64,000 nt of DNA from Bacteroidales bacterium (GTDB taxonomy: Bacteria > Bacteroidota > Bacteroidia > Bacteroidales > P3): positions 1 through 64,000 of the forward strand of contig JAEEHQ010000003.1 in the NCBI GenBank assembly GCA_016280915.1. The letters run 5' to 3'. The position numbers and the translations under genes are program-made. Each line of letters begins with the position of its first letter. The first letter of the stretch is position 1. Below, one piece after another: positions 51,104 through 60,560 of the stretch. Below the pieces are notes generated by a model, which was not told the DNA's origin, ran no database searches, and saw nothing but the letters and a program-made list of their open reading frames with translations.

Positions 51104-53956
51104 ATGGATTACAACTTCAATGAAATTGAGCCCAAGTGGCAGAATTATTGGCGCGAGCATCATACTTATCGTTGCTCCAACAACTCCAACAAACCTCATT
51201 TTTATGTCCTTGACATGTTCCCCTATCCTTCGGGAGCAGGTCTTCACGTAGGCCACCCGCTGGGCTACATCGCCTCCGACATCTTCTCGCGCTACAAGCG
51301 TCTCCGCGGTTTCAACGTCCTTCACCCCATGGGCTACGATGCCTACGGACTTCCCGCCGAGCAGTATGCAATCCAAACAGGCCAGCATCCCGCCATCACC
51401 ACCGAACGCAACATTGCCCGCTATCGCGAGCAGTTAGACAAAATCGGTTTCTCATTCGACTGGGAACGTGAGGTGCGCACCTGCGACCCCGATTATTACC
51501 ATTGGACTCAATGGACTTTTGTGCAGCTCTTTAATCATTATTATGACAAGGAACTCGATAAGGCCATGCCCATCAGCCATCTGGTGGAGCAACTGGAAAA
51601 TGGTACGGTTGAGGTCTGTGGCGACAAGTCTTGGAAAGATATGACCGAGGAGGAGCGTCAGGACTACCTGATGAACTTCCGTCTGGCCTATCTTGCCGAC
51701 ATCCCCGTCAACTGGTGTCCCGAGCTGGGCACCGTGCTGGCCAACGATGAGGTGGTCAACGGGTTGAGTGTGCGTGGCGGCTACCCTGTCGAGCGCAAAC
51801 TCATGCGCCAATGGAGCCTTCGCATCACCGCCTATGCCCAACGGCTTATCGATGGCCTCGAGGAGGTCGACTGGACCGACTCGCTCAAGGAAATCCAGCG
51901 CAACTGGATTGGCCGTTCAGAGGGTGCCTCGGTTTGGTTTCCCTTGGCCGTGAACCAAAAGGATGGCCTTTTGCCCGGCTCGCAGGCTTATATGGGTCAA
52001 GGCCTGCCTATTCCCGAAAGCTCATTCGAGATTTTTACCACCCGTCCCGATACCATCTATGGCGTCACCTTCATGGTGCTCTGCCCTGAGCATGAAATGA
52101 TTGACCAAATTACCACTCCCGAGCAACGTGCCGAGGTGGAGGCTTATGTCACTTGGGCCAAGAACCGCTCGGAGCGTGAGCGTCAGGCCGAGGTGAAAAA
52201 GGTTTCGGGCGTTTTCACAGGTGCTTTTGCCGTCAATCCCCTTACAGGTGAGCAGATACCCATTTGGGTTTCCGAATATGTGTTGGCCGGTTACGGCACC
52301 GGTGCCATCATGGCCGTTCCTGCCCATGACAGCCGCGACTTTGCTTTTGCCCGTCATTTCAATCTGCCTATCCGTCAGGTGGTTGCCCCTGACCTCAACC
52401 CCGCGCATCTCACCGACCCCAGCACTTGGCAGGAGAGCATCGACAGTAAGGAGGGCTACTCCGTCAATAGCGGTCCTGTGAGTGGCATGAAGGTCAAAGA
52501 TGCCATGAAAGCGGTAATCAACAAAGTAGAGGAAATGGGCATCGGCAGCCGCATGGTCAATTTCCGACTTCGCGATGCCATCTTCAGCCGCCAGCGCTAC
52601 TGGGGTGAGCCTTTCCCTGTTTACTATAAGAATAATCGTCCTTATATGTTGCCCCTCGAGTGCCTGCCCCTCGAGTTGCCCGAAGTCAAGGATTTCAAAC
52701 CCACCTCCACGGGCGAGCCTCCGCTGGGTCACGCTCAGGTGTGGGCTTGGGATGAGAAGAACCGCAAGGTGGTCGACAAAAACCTTATTGATAATGCCAC
52801 CGTCTTCCCCCTCGAACTCAGCACGATGCCCGGTTTTGCTGGTTCCAGCGGTTACTATCTCCGTTATATGGACCCCCACAACAACCAAGCCTATTTTAGC
52901 TCCGAGGCGGTCAACTACTGGCAGAATGTCGACCTCTATGTTGGTGGCGCCGAACATGGCACAGGTCACCTCATCTATGCCCGTTTCTGGAATAAATTTC
53001 TTTTCGACATCGGCCTTGCCGTCAAGCAGGAGCCTTTCCACAAACTGGTCAACCAGGGCATGATTCAGGGCCGTTCAAATTTTGTATATCGTAGCAAGAC
53101 TGACAACAATCTGTTCATTTCCAAGAATATTCCTGGCTGTGCAGAGAATACTGTCCCCATCCATGTCGACATCAATATCGTCAATAACGACATTCTCGAC
53201 ATTGAGAAGTTCCGCCAATGGCGCCCCGAATTTGCCGAGGCCCGCTTCGAGCTTGAGGATGGCAAGTATGTTTGCGGCTGGGAGATTGAGAAGATGTCCA
53301 AGTCGATGTTCAACGTGCAAAATCCCGACGACCTGGTGGCCCGTTATGGTGCCGACACGCTGCGTCTCTACGAGATGTTCCTGGGTCCTGTGGAGCAGGC
53401 CAAGCCTTGGGACACCAATGGCATTGAGGGTGTGTTCCGTTTCCTGAAGAAATTCTGGAAACTCTTTGAGACCAGCTCCAATACCCCCGCCACCAAGCCC
53501 CAGCTCAAGATTTTGCACCAAACCATTAAGAAGATTACCGAGGATATCGAACGCTTCTCTTTCAATACCTCCGTCTCCACCTTCATGATCTGTGTCAACG
53601 ACCTTTCCTCACTTGATGTTGTTTCTCATGAGGTGATCGAAAAACTGGCCATCCTTCTTGCCCCCTTCGCTCCCCATATTGCCGAGGAGGTTTATAACCA
53701 GCTGGGCCACGATACCTCGGTTTGCGATGCCCAATGGCCCGAGTACGACCCAGCCATGTTGGTGCAGGACTCTTTCACATATCCTGTGTCGTTCAACGGC
53801 AAGATGCGTCTCACCCTCGAGCTCCCCAATGGCATCAGCCAGCAGGAGGCCGTTGCTGCCGTCATGGCCGATAAGTTGGCCCAGAAATGGCTCGATGGCA
53901 AAGAACCCAAGCGGGTGGTTTTTGTCCCCAACAAGATTATTAATATTGTATTATAA
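51104..53956 (+). CDS. leuS: Leucine-tRNA ligase
   Basis: A 950-residue class I synthetase. HIGH-type motif '[10 protein letters not shown]' near residue 47, a CP1 editing domain with '[13 protein letters not shown]' near 308, the KMSKS loop 'EKMSKSMFN' near 730, and a C-terminal anticodon-binding domain. Charges tRNA-Leu. Longer than the E. coli enzyme (about 860), which is usual for Bacteroidetes. Starts a plus-strand run that continues with nusB. Confidence 0.97.
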   Translation: MDYNFNEIEPKWQNYWREHHTYRCSNNSNKPHFYVLDMFPYPSGAGLHVGHPLGYIASDIFSRYKRLRGFNVLHPMGYDAYGLPAEQYAIQTGQHPAITTERNIARYREQLDKIGFSFDWEREVRTCDPDYYHWTQWTFVQLFNHYYDKELDKAMPISHLVEQLENGTVEVCGDKSWKDMTEEERQDYLMNFRLAYLADIPVNWCPELGTVLANDEVVNGLSVRGGYPVERKLMRQWSLRITAYAQRLIDGLEEVDWTDSLKEIQRNWIGRSEGASVWFPLAVNQKDGLLPGSQAYMGQGLPIPESSFEIFTTRPDTIYGVTFMVLCPEHEMIDQITTPEQRAEVEAYVTWAKNRSERERQAEVKKVSGVFTGAFAVNPLTGEQIPIWVSEYVLAGYGTGAIMAVPAHDSRDFAFARHFNLPIRQVVAPDLNPAHLTDPSTWQESIDSKEGYSVNSGPVSGMKVKDAMKAVINKVEEMGIGSRMVNFRLRDAIFSRQRYWGEPFPVYYKNNRPYMLPLECLPLELPEVKDFKPTSTGEPPLGHAQVWAWDEKNRKVVDKNLIDNATVFPLELSTMPGFAGSSGYYLRYMDPHNNQAYFSSEAVNYWQNVDLYVGGAEHGTGHLIYARFWNKFLFDIGLAVKQEPFHKLVNQGMIQGRSNFVYRSKTDNNLFISKNIPGCAENTVPIHVDINIVNNDILDIEKFRQWRPEFAEARFELEDGKYVCGWEIEKMSKSMFNVQNPDDLVARYGADTLRLYEMFLGPVEQAKPWDTNGIEGVFRFLKKFWKLFETSSNTPATKPQLKILHQTIKKITEDIERFSFNTSVSTFMICVNDLSSLDVVSHEVIEKLAILLAPFAPHIAEEVYNQLGHDTSVCDAQWPEYDPAMLVQDSFTYPVSFNGKMRLTLELPNGISQQEAVAAVMADKLAQKWLDGKEPKRVVFVPNKIINIVL

Positions 53957-53997
53957 TATTCTCGTACCTCGTTATTAACTAACCAACTCTTTTTTCA

Positions 53998-55038
53998 ATG
54001 CTTAGTCGTCATTTTCTCCGTTCCAAAGTCCTGCAGTCACTCTATGCTGCAAAAACCGACCCCGTAGAGCTCAACGTCGTCGAGAAGAATTACAAACACA
54101 TGATTTCCCGTCTCAACGACTTGGGCACCATCCAGTTGGCCGCTTTGGTCCATTTTGCCGAGTTTTCGGGTGCTATCATGGATGAAGGCCAGCGCAAGTA
54201 TTTGCCCACCGACGAGGAGCGCAACCCCGTTCGCCGCATTCCTGAGAACCTGTTCATCTGCCGTCTTGCCGACAATTTCGACCTGCGTCGACACAGCGAG
54301 GCCGCCAATGTCAACTGGGGCGGTGTCGACTACGACCAGATTTTCCGTCAGGCTTATGCGGGTTTGGTCAAGATGCCTGAGTATAAGGAATACCTTGACA
54401 CTAAGCCCACTTTCGATAATGATCAGAAATTTGCCCTCAACCTCTTCAAATATCTGATGAATTACGAGCCATTTCGTGACTTCCTTTATCCTCAGAATTT
54501 GCTTTGGGAGGACGATTTCGACCAGATTGCCCAGTATAACTTTATGATGCTGAAAGCTCTCGACGATACCACCGATGAGGCTACCCCCATCCCCCTCATG
54601 CACGATATCCGCTTCGAGAAGGACAACGATGCCTTTGAGTTTTCACGCAACCTGCTGCTGGCTTCCATGCGCCATTTTGCTGATGTGGAGAAGATGATTC
54701 GCGACCATCTCAATGGATGGGAGTACGACCGTGTTGCCCTGATGGATATCCTTATGCTTAACATGGCTGTGGCCGAGCTCACCGAGTTTCCCAGCATCCC
54801 CGAGCGCGTGACGGTCGACGAGTATATCGAGCTCTCCAAGGAGTTTTCTACCGAGCGCAGCAAACTCTTTATCAATGGCATCCTCGACAAGTTCATCCTC
54901 GAACTTCGTTCCGCTGGCCGCATTAAGAAAGCGGGTCGCGGCCTGCTCGACCCCTCGCTCTTCGACTCCGATGAGCCAGACACTTCCGATTTCTCCGACC
55001 CCAATGTTGCCAACATCCATTCCCGCAACAATAACTAA
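53998..55038 (+). CDS. nusB: Transcription antitermination factor NusB (long form)
   Basis: A 346-residue protein; the NusB fold lies in the C-terminal ~130 residues ('LLLASMRHFADVEKMIRDHL', 'RVALMDILMLNMAVAELTEF', 'VTVDEYIELSKEFSTERSKLFINGILD'). The N-terminal half begins 'MLSRHFLRSKVLQSLYAA', also NusB-like, and is an extension usual in Bacteroidetes. Works with NusA/E/G in rRNA antitermination. Sits between leuS and the DUF1573 gene. Confidence 0.92.
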   Translation: MLSRHFLRSKVLQSLYAAKTDPVELNVVEKNYKHMISRLNDLGTIQLAALVHFAEFSGAIMDEGQRKYLPTDEERNPVRRIPENLFICRLADNFDLRRHSEAANVNWGGVDYDQIFRQAYAGLVKMPEYKEYLDTKPTFDNDQKFALNLFKYLMNYEPFRDFLYPQNLLWEDDFDQIAQYNFMMLKALDDTTDEATPIPLMHDIRFEKDNDAFEFSRNLLLASMRHFADVEKMIRDHLNGWEYDRVALMDILMLNMAVAELTEFPSIPERVTVDEYIELSKEFSTERSKLFINGILDKFILELRSAGRIKKAGRGLLDPSLFDSDEPDTSDFSDPNVANIHSRNNN

Positions 55039-55066
55039 TCACTCAAAAGCCCTATAATAGCTCCAA

Positions 55067-55513
55067 ATGAAAAAACTACTTCCTCTTTTCGCCTTGTTGC
55101 TTTGTCTTTCATGCAACCATTCGGGTTCCAACTCCTCCGACTTCGATGTCGACCTCATCCAGAACCCCAATTCAGCTGGAGGCTACAATCAGTCGGTGGG
55201 GCTTCCCTCCATTGTCTTTGATGCCGACCTCCATGATTTCGGTCGCATCTCCGAGGGAGAGAGTATCTCCTACAGCTTTCATTTCACCAATAAAGGCGAT
55301 GGCGACCTCGTCATCTCTGGCTGTCATGCCAGCTGTGGCTGCACCGTTGCCGACTATCCCAAAGGACGCATCGCGCCGGGCGGCGAAGGTTACGTTACCG
55401 TCACCTTCAACTCCCGCGGCAAGGTGGGTCAGCAATACCAGGAGGTTGTTGTCTCCTCCAATTCCCAACCTTCGCGCAAAGTGCTTAAGATAACCGCTCA
55501 AATAGCTAATTAA
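55067..55513 (+). CDS. DUF1573 lipoprotein
   Basis: A 148-residue lipoprotein (lipobox 'CLSC', Cys16). The DUF1573 immunoglobulin-like domain is evident: 'HDFGRISEGESISYSFHFTN', 'VISGCHASCGCTVADYP' and 'GYVTVTFNSRGKVGQQ'. Found in the same place between nusB and yajC in many Bacteroidetes. Function unknown. Confidence 0.9.
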   Translation: MKKLLPLFALLLCLSCNHSGSNSSDFDVDLIQNPNSAGGYNQSVGLPSIVFDADLHDFGRISEGESISYSFHFTNKGDGDLVISGCHASCGCTVADYPKGRIAPGGEGYVTVTFNSRGKVGQQYQEVVVSSNSQPSRKVLKITAQIAN

Positions 55514-55543
55514 TAAAGTATTAATAAAATAAAGTAATCTACA

Positions 55544-55870
55544 ATGAACACCCCATTATTCATCCTCCTCCAATCAGCAGCCGGTGGTCAAGGCGGCAGC
55601 AGCATGCTCATTTGGCTCATCCTTATCTTTGTGGTCATGTGGCTCCTCATGATTCGCCCGCAGCAAAAACAGGCCAAGAAAGAACGCGAGTTCCGCGAGA
55701 ACCTCAAGAAAGGCGACCGTGTGAGCTTTAGTGGCGGCATCTATGGTAAGGTACACGAAATTGCTGAGCACACCATCGATGTGGAGATTGCCAACGGCGT
55801 TATAGTCACCGTTGAAAAATCCATGGTACAACCCCTCCCCGAGCAGTCAAATCAGCAGGCAAAGAAGTAG
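55544..55870 (+). CDS. yajC: Sec translocon accessory subunit YajC
   Basis: A 108-residue protein with one membrane segment ('MLIWLILIFVVMWLLMI') followed by 'RPQQKQAKKEREFRENL' and 'GDRVSFSGGIYGKV', the YajC signature. Accessory to SecDF-YajC at the inner membrane. Confidence 0.93.
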   Translation: MNTPLFILLQSAAGGQGGSSMLIWLILIFVVMWLLMIRPQQKQAKKEREFRENLKKGDRVSFSGGIYGKVHEIAEHTIDVEIANGVIVTVEKSMVQPLPEQSNQQAKK

Positions 55871-56001
55871 CACTCATCGGATTTGCCCTTATGTTGTTCT
55901 TCGTTCAGCAGTTTTTGTTTTCAAATAACATAAGGACATAAGTCTTTTTCATAATGCGGCGTGCTGATGCACGCCGCTTATTATCGATACCCTTACATCG
56001 A

Positions 56002-56916
56002 ATGAAACATCGCCACTTCTGGATTATTCTTATCATCACCACTATCGTCTGGTTTGTGGTCACTATGTCCGAACATAGCGACTACCCTATCGATGTGCGT
56101 GTCGAGTGGAGTGGCATCGACACCTCCCGCTTTATTGTCACCCAAGCCGACACAGTTCTTCCTGTTGTGGTCAACTCCAACTGCTTCAATGCCATTGACC
56201 GCTATCTTGCTTTGCGCGACAAACGGTTCGTCATCCAGGTAACCGGCGACACCGTGGTTAAGGTTGGCAATGCTCTTTTCGATGAAATCAGCAGGCAGTT
56301 TGGCTTTTCTGGCACACATGGGGTCTCCAGCAGTCTTGAGGAGTTGCGGCTCTCTACCAAAGAAAGGCGCAGTCGTGCCTATGTGCCGCAACTACGCGAT
56401 GTCGACTTCGTCTTTGCTGACCAAATGGGCCTTTCGGGTGACCCCACCATAGAGCCCGACACGATCTGGCTCTATGGCGACTCAGCTTCGTTGTGTCGTA
56501 TACCCGAAATCTATACGGCTCCTGCCGCTGTGGCCAATATCTCCGACAGCGGTTATTATATGCTGGCCTTAGAGCCCGTATGGAAGAAATATCGCGATGT
56601 AAGAGCTTCTGCCGACAGCGTCCGCATTTTCGTGCCTGCCTGTCATTATGTTGAGACAACCCTCTCCGTACCTGTCGAGTTCAAGAGCGATGCCGCCAAC
56701 CGTCAGGTGCGCCTATATCCCGACCATGTCAGCGTCTCCCTCTGGGTTTCGGTAGAAGAGTACCAGCATCTTTCCGAAAATCAGTTTGAGGCCGTAGTCA
56801 ATTACGACCCCTCATCCTCCCTTACCGAACTCCCCGTATACATCACTCGTTTTCCATCTCGGTTGCGCATCAAATCCGTAACCCCCGCCACCATCAGTTA
56901 CGTCATTATTCAGTAA
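56002..56916 (+). CDS. YbbR-like protein
   Basis: About 304 residues from the ATG at 56002 ('MKHRHFWIILIITTIVWFVV'); the track start adds 16 residues and lacks support. One N-terminal membrane segment, then repeated strand-rich extracytoplasmic YbbR-type units ('YPIDVRVEWSGID', 'VEFKSDAANRQVRLYP'). In other phyla YbbR (CdaR) regulates a diadenylate cyclase; a link to the PgpH-like protein in this window is speculative. Conserved position between yajC and coaE. Confidence 0.8.
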   Translation: MKHRHFWIILIITTIVWFVVTMSEHSDYPIDVRVEWSGIDTSRFIVTQADTVLPVVVNSNCFNAIDRYLALRDKRFVIQVTGDTVVKVGNALFDEISRQFGFSGTHGVSSSLEELRLSTKERRSRAYVPQLRDVDFVFADQMGLSGDPTIEPDTIWLYGDSASLCRIPEIYTAPAAVANISDSGYYMLALEPVWKKYRDVRASADSVRIFVPACHYVETTLSVPVEFKSDAANRQVRLYPDHVSVSLWVSVEEYQHLSENQFEAVVNYDPSSSLTELPVYITRFPSRLRIKSVTPATISYVIIQ

Positions 56917-57600
56917 GAAAGTTGAGAGATTAAAGTTTATTGGTTATTGGTTATTGTTTATTGAAAGTTGAGAGTTGAAAGTTGATAGTTTAGAGTAGTT
57001 GAGAGTTGATAGTTGAAAGTTTATAGTTTATAGTTTATTGTTTATTGAAAGTTGAGAGATTAAAGTTGATAGTAAACTCAGCGTTTTCTGCGATTTCTGC
57101 GAGACATCAACCCCGCGCCAGCCATTAATGGTTAATTCATGATTAATTCGTGATAATTCGTGTTTTAAAAAAACAAGCTTTAGCTTGCATTTTCGTGTTT
57201 TTCGTTTCTTTCGATGTTCTATTATTGAAAGTTTATTGTTTATTGTTTATTGGTTATTGAAAGTTTAGAGTTGAGAGTTTAGAGTAGTTGATAGTTTTAA
57301 GTTGATAGAAAATCTGCGTTTTCTGCGAGAGTTTTCCCAAGCTTTAGCTTGCCAAATCCGTGTAATACTCGTGATACGTGGCCTGGTAAAGTTGATAGTT
57401 TAAAGTTTAAAGTTTAGAGTAGTTGATAGTTTAAAAGTTTAGAGTAGTTGAAAGTTGAAAACAGATTCGTGTAATACTCGTGAAGCGTGGCCCGGTAAAG
57501 TTGATAGTTTATAGTTTAGAGTAGTTGTTAGTTGAAAGTTTAGAGTAGTTGAAAGTTGAAAACAGATTCGTGTAATACTCGTGAAGCGTGACCCGATGTT
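56917..57600. repeat. Degenerate short-repeat region between ybbR and coaE
   Basis: About 680 bases made mostly of variants of 'gttgaaagttgatagttTa' and 'ttattggttattgtttatt', with three copies of a 'CGTGTAATACTCGTGA' block (57359, 57468, 57569) spaced about 100 bases and two 'CAAGCTTTAGCTTG' hairpins. No ORF is supported. It interrupts an otherwise compact conserved operon. Confidence 0.75.
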
Positions 57601-57611
57601 CAAAAATAATA

Positions 57612-57735
57612 TAGTATATAGGCAACTTCTATTTATTGCTTGCAATAAAAGCCTTTAATTCTTATCAAATTCAAAATACGCAATTTACAAATTCTCCAAT
57701 TCTCTAATTCTTGATAAATAGAAATTCCCTATAGT
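57612..57735. repeat. MITE-like intergenic repeat R1, copy 2
   Basis: Contains GGCAACTTCTATTTATTGC, the palindrome ATTGCTTGCAAT, 'ttcttatcaaattc' and 'aattcttgataaata', ending GAAATTCCCTATAG. Same order as the copy at 8439-8541. Confidence 0.65.
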
Positions 57736-57754
57736 TTATAAATTCGTCAAACCT

Positions 57755-58357
57755 ATGAGTTCCAAACCTATGCTTGTTGCCCTTACAGGAGGAATTGGCT
57801 GTGGCAAAACAACCGTCCTCAACGCTTTTCGCAGTCTTGGCATTCCCTGTTTTGTCGCCGATGAGGTGGCAGGTTCCTACTACAACGACCCTGCATTTCT
57901 CGAGCAGGTGAGGACACTCTTGGGTCCTTCCGTCATTGCTCTAGATGGCTCAGCCAATAAGCAGGCCATCGCCGCCATCGTCTTCAATAATCCTGAGGCC
58001 CTCAAGCAGCTCAACGCCCTCATCCATCCCCGTGTGTGGCAGGATTTTCTCTCTTTTGCCAACCGTCATCAGTCGGCTCCCTACGTCATTTTCGAGAGTG
58101 CCATCACCTACGAGTATGGCTTCGACCGCCTTGTCGACAAGGTTATCTGTGTCTATCTCGAACAAGAAGAGCGACTTCGCCGCCTCGAACTGCGCGACCA
58201 TTCCACGCGCGAGCAGCTCCTGTCCCGTATGCGAAACCAGCTCCCAGCTGAAGAAAAGATGATGCGTGCCGACTATGTGATTCTCAACTATGAGGGTAAC
58301 CCTCGCCAGCGTCAGGTCAGGCAGGTCCACCAGAGCCTGATTCGGTGCACAAAATAG
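57755..58357 (+). CDS. coaE: Dephospho-CoA kinase
   Basis: A 200-residue P-loop kinase: 'ALTGGIGCGKTTV' near residue 9, 'GIPCFVADEVA' and the CoA-binding 'LIHPRVWQDF' near 90. Last step of coenzyme A synthesis. Normal length. Conserved neighbour of ybbR in Bacteroidetes, here displaced by 840 bases of repeats. Confidence 0.95.
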   Translation: MSSKPMLVALTGGIGCGKTTVLNAFRSLGIPCFVADEVAGSYYNDPAFLEQVRTLLGPSVIALDGSANKQAIAAIVFNNPEALKQLNALIHPRVWQDFLSFANRHQSAPYVIFESAITYEYGFDRLVDKVICVYLEQEERLRRLELRDHSTREQLLSRMRNQLPAEEKMMRADYVILNYEGNPRQRQVRQVHQSLIRCTK

Positions 58358-58394
58358 TTATCGCCCAATACGCAAACTCAAAATCAAAAAGAGC

Positions 58395-58922
58395 TTACTT
58401 CTCGTACCGTCGCAAATAGTTGTAGATTCTGAAACGTTCTCCTTCGTCATAACCCAAGGCCTCGGTAATATTGCGGAGGAAGACGCTCTTGTCCATTTCG
58501 GCGGCTGTCAAAGCCCTTTCTAAATTACCCATCTGCATCATCAGTCTGAACACCCAGAGTGCGTTGCTTTGGCAGCTCAGCAATTCGTCCTCATTGATAG
58601 TGTCCAGCCGTGCCATCAATTCTTCGTGCAGCGGGTCGTCCGATTGTTGTGCTATTGGGGACTTACCTTCTATGCCCAGCATCATAGTGGACTCTTTGTG
58701 CTGAGTGGAGGAAGACTCGGGCTGCTGCTGTGGTGATTGTTCACCCAGATTTTGGTGCAGCCATCCCGCCATGTCGGGCCGTTCCGCCACCATTTTGCGC
58801 AGCAATTGTTTCCACATCCCTGTGGTCATGGTGGTTTTCATAATCATCTCCAGCACCTGTTCCCTCATTTCATCATTACCTGATTGCTCAGTGTTGTTAT
58901 TCAAAGCATAATTTTCATTCAT
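58395..58922 (-). CDS. Uncharacterised soluble protein
   Basis: A 175-residue protein without signal peptide or membrane segment. Two helical parts, about 15-65 and 95-175, are joined by a Gln/Ser/Thr-rich linker. The C-terminal part ends 'YDEGERFRIYNYLRRYEK'. I recognise no family. It is convergent with coaE and borders the repeat desert on its 5' side. Confidence 0.7.
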   Translation of the reverse strand: MNENYALNNNTEQSGNDEMREQVLEMIMKTTMTTGMWKQLLRKMVAERPDMAGWLHQNLGEQSPQQQPESSSTQHKESTMMLGIEGKSPIAQQSDDPLHEELMARLDTINEDELLSCQSNALWVFRLMMQMGNLERALTAAEMDKSVFLRNITEALGYDEGERFRIYNYLRRYEK

Positions 58923-58973
58923 ACATACAATTACGCAAAAATCAATAATTTATTACATCAACCTTAAAAAAAA

Positions 58974-59185
58974 TGTGAAGCAACCATCCGGTGGATGTGA
59001 AGCAACCATCCAGTGGATGGTTGCGATAGTGCAACGGAGAACACAACCCCCGCGGTTGTGATGGCGCTTATGGCACCATAACAACCGCGGGGGGTTGTGA
59101 TGGCGCCACAAGCGCCATTCGGCCCGATTCGGCCATGGCGCAAAGCGAGCGTCCGAGAATTTTATTCTCGAGACCGAGCCGAAGC
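58974..59185. repeat. Cluster of perfect hairpins
   Basis: Within about 200 bases: GCAACCATCC agt GGATGGTTGC (59002-59024), ACAACC..GGTTGT pairs around 59042-59098, TGGCGC cacaa GCGCCA (59101-59117) and CGAGAAT ttt ATTCTCG (59154-59170). The 'gtgaagcaaccatcc' unit is repeated twice. No coding frame is supported. Confidence 0.65.
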
Positions 59186-59268
59186 CATGTCAACCACAGT
59201 TAACACGGGCCGTCATTCTAAAAGCAGAAACCCGAAAATTCCTTAATGACACTTGACACTTGACACTC

Positions 59269-59299
59269 AAAAAAAGAGGGCAGGCCGTCGCCTACCCTC
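59269..59299 (-). terminator. Strong minus-strand terminator
   Basis: GAGGGTAGGC gacg GCCTGCCCTC then TTTTTTT on the minus strand, about 40 bases after the stop of the HU-like fragment. Confidence 0.8.
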
Positions 59300-59338
59300 A
59301 GTAATAATTTCCCCTTAGGGGTTTTCATTTGCTTTTGT

Positions 59339-59500
59339 TTAAGCCTCTTCCGCTTCTTCTTCCTGAGATTCCCTCTTCTCAACTAATATACAGTTCTTCA
59401 AATCGAAATACTTCTTTAACTCAGGTGAAGGCGAGAACGAAACTTTCAAGGATTTCACAGAATACCTTCCCGCTTCTCTTTTGGTTTCAACACCGCATGA
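59339..59500 (-). pseudogene. Possible 3' fragment of an HU-like DNA-binding protein gene
   Basis: The last ~50 residues of the ORF 59339-59587 read 'GRYSVKSLKVSFSPSPELKK' and end in the acidic tail 'RESQEEEAEEA'. The stretch resembles the C-terminal strand-helix of Bacteroidetes HU-family proteins ('IKSVKVNFxPSxELK'). The N-terminal part of the ORF is simply translated repeat R2. A strong terminator follows. The simplest reading is that repeat R2 replaced or cut off the 5' part of a gene. Homology is by eye and weak. Confidence 0.4.
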
Positions 59501-59506
59501 GCGGCA

Positions 59507-59801
59507 TCCCGTCGCAGCGGATGTTCCAGTTTGTGGTTCGTTGCGGCAGATTTGTAATCTGACGCAAAATATTATAAGGATTTTCAATCCGAATACAATA
59601 ATCCTTATTTAATTACCCGCAGGGAAATCCCTCATAATTAGTCAAATCAACCATCTGCTTTCACCGCACAAAAATTTACTCCTAATTTACTCGTTAATTT
59701 ACTCCGTATTTACTCAATTCGCCTTAAGGCGCAAAACATCATGCTGCTAAAGCAGAAGAAAGTAAATTACCATAAATGCGGAGTAAATTTCAAGTAAATT
59801 A
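59507..59801. repeat. Repeat R2, copy A
   Basis: A leading block (59507-59584) shared with the right edge of the window, then a body repeated 312 bases downstream. The body holds an ATAAGGATT..AATCCTTAT stem, four direct 'ATTTACTC' units, a CGCCT-TA-AGGCG hairpin and a CTGCT-aa-AGCAG hairpin, and inverted copies of the same unit (GGAGTAAATT), so the whole can fold as one long arm. Confidence 0.75.
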
Positions 59802-59852
59802 AAAATGTTTCAATTTTATTCAATATCCATGCACGGTGTGCCGCAATCTCAG

Positions 59853-60113
59853 TTGCGGCAGATTTGTAATCTGACGCAAAATATTATAAGGATTTTCAAT
59901 CCGAATACAATAATCCTTATTTAATTACCCGCAGGAAATCACTCAAAATCATTCAAATCAACCATCTGCTTTCACCGCACAAAAATTTACTCCTAATTTA
60001 CTCGTTAATTTACTCCGTATTTACTCAATTCGCCTTTAGGCGCAAAACATCATGCTGCTAAAGCAGAAGAAAGTAAATTACCATAAATGCGGAGTAAATT
60101 TCAAGTAAATTAA
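59853..60113. repeat. Repeat R2, copy B
   Basis: Near-identical to 59541-59801 except for a short block after 'acccgcagg' and the hairpin loop (TTAAGG versus TTTAGG). The copies are in the same orientation. It runs directly into AAGGTGACTTCTATTA, the R1-type motif. Confidence 0.8.
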
Positions 60114-60145
60114 GGTGACTTCTATTAATTGCCACGAAGAGGCAA
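60112..60145. repeat. R1-type motif with hairpin
   Basis: AAGGTGACTTCTATTA followed by TTGCC acgaaga GGCAA. The same motif-plus-hairpin layout occurs at 8551-8585 and 57620-57650. Confidence 0.5.
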
Positions 60146-60166
60146 ACTCTCAATACCGTTGCGGAA

Positions 60167-60545
60167 GTCGACGTCGCGACCGGATGGGAGCAACGTTTTT
60201 TTTCGACGTCGCGACCGGATGGGAGCAACGTTTTTCCCGAGCGCAGAGCCGAACTTGTTCGAGCTATGCCGAGATGTAGCAAACGTCTCGAAGAAACGTT
60301 GCGGAAGTCGACGTCGCGACCGGATGGGAGCAACGTTTTTTCCGAGCGCAGAGCCGAACTTGTTCGAGCTATGCCGAGATGTAGCAAACGTCTCGAAGAA
60401 ACGTTGCGGAAGTCGACGTCGCGACCGAATGGGAGCAACGTTTTTTTTCGACGTCGCGACCGAATGGGAGCAACGTTTTTTTTCGACGTCGCGACCGGAT
60501 GGGAGCAACGTTTTTTTCGACGTCGCGACCGAATGGGAGCAACCT
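60167..60545. repeat. Tandem array, seven copies of a 27-bp unit
   Basis: The unit TCGACGTCGCGACCGRATGG plus GAGCAAC occurs seven times (starts near 60167, 60203, 60307, 60413, 60448, 60483, 60518), each but the last followed by GTTTTTT. Two copies sit in a longer 105-bp unit with CCGAGCGCAGAGCCGAAC. R is G in copies 1-3 and 6, A in 4, 5 and 7. Not a CRISPR: spacers are absent or repeated. ORFs over it on both strands are repeat artefacts. Confidence 0.85.
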
Positions 60546-60560
60546 CTTTTTATGTGGTGT

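Noticed and set aside
59329-59562. 77-aa plus-strand ORF opposite the HU-like fragment
   Set aside because: The minus frame has the better protein character and is followed by a terminator on its own strand.
60167-60545. CRISPR array
   Set aside because: Repeats are direct and regular, but intervals are either T-runs or themselves repeated; no unique spacers and no cas genes.
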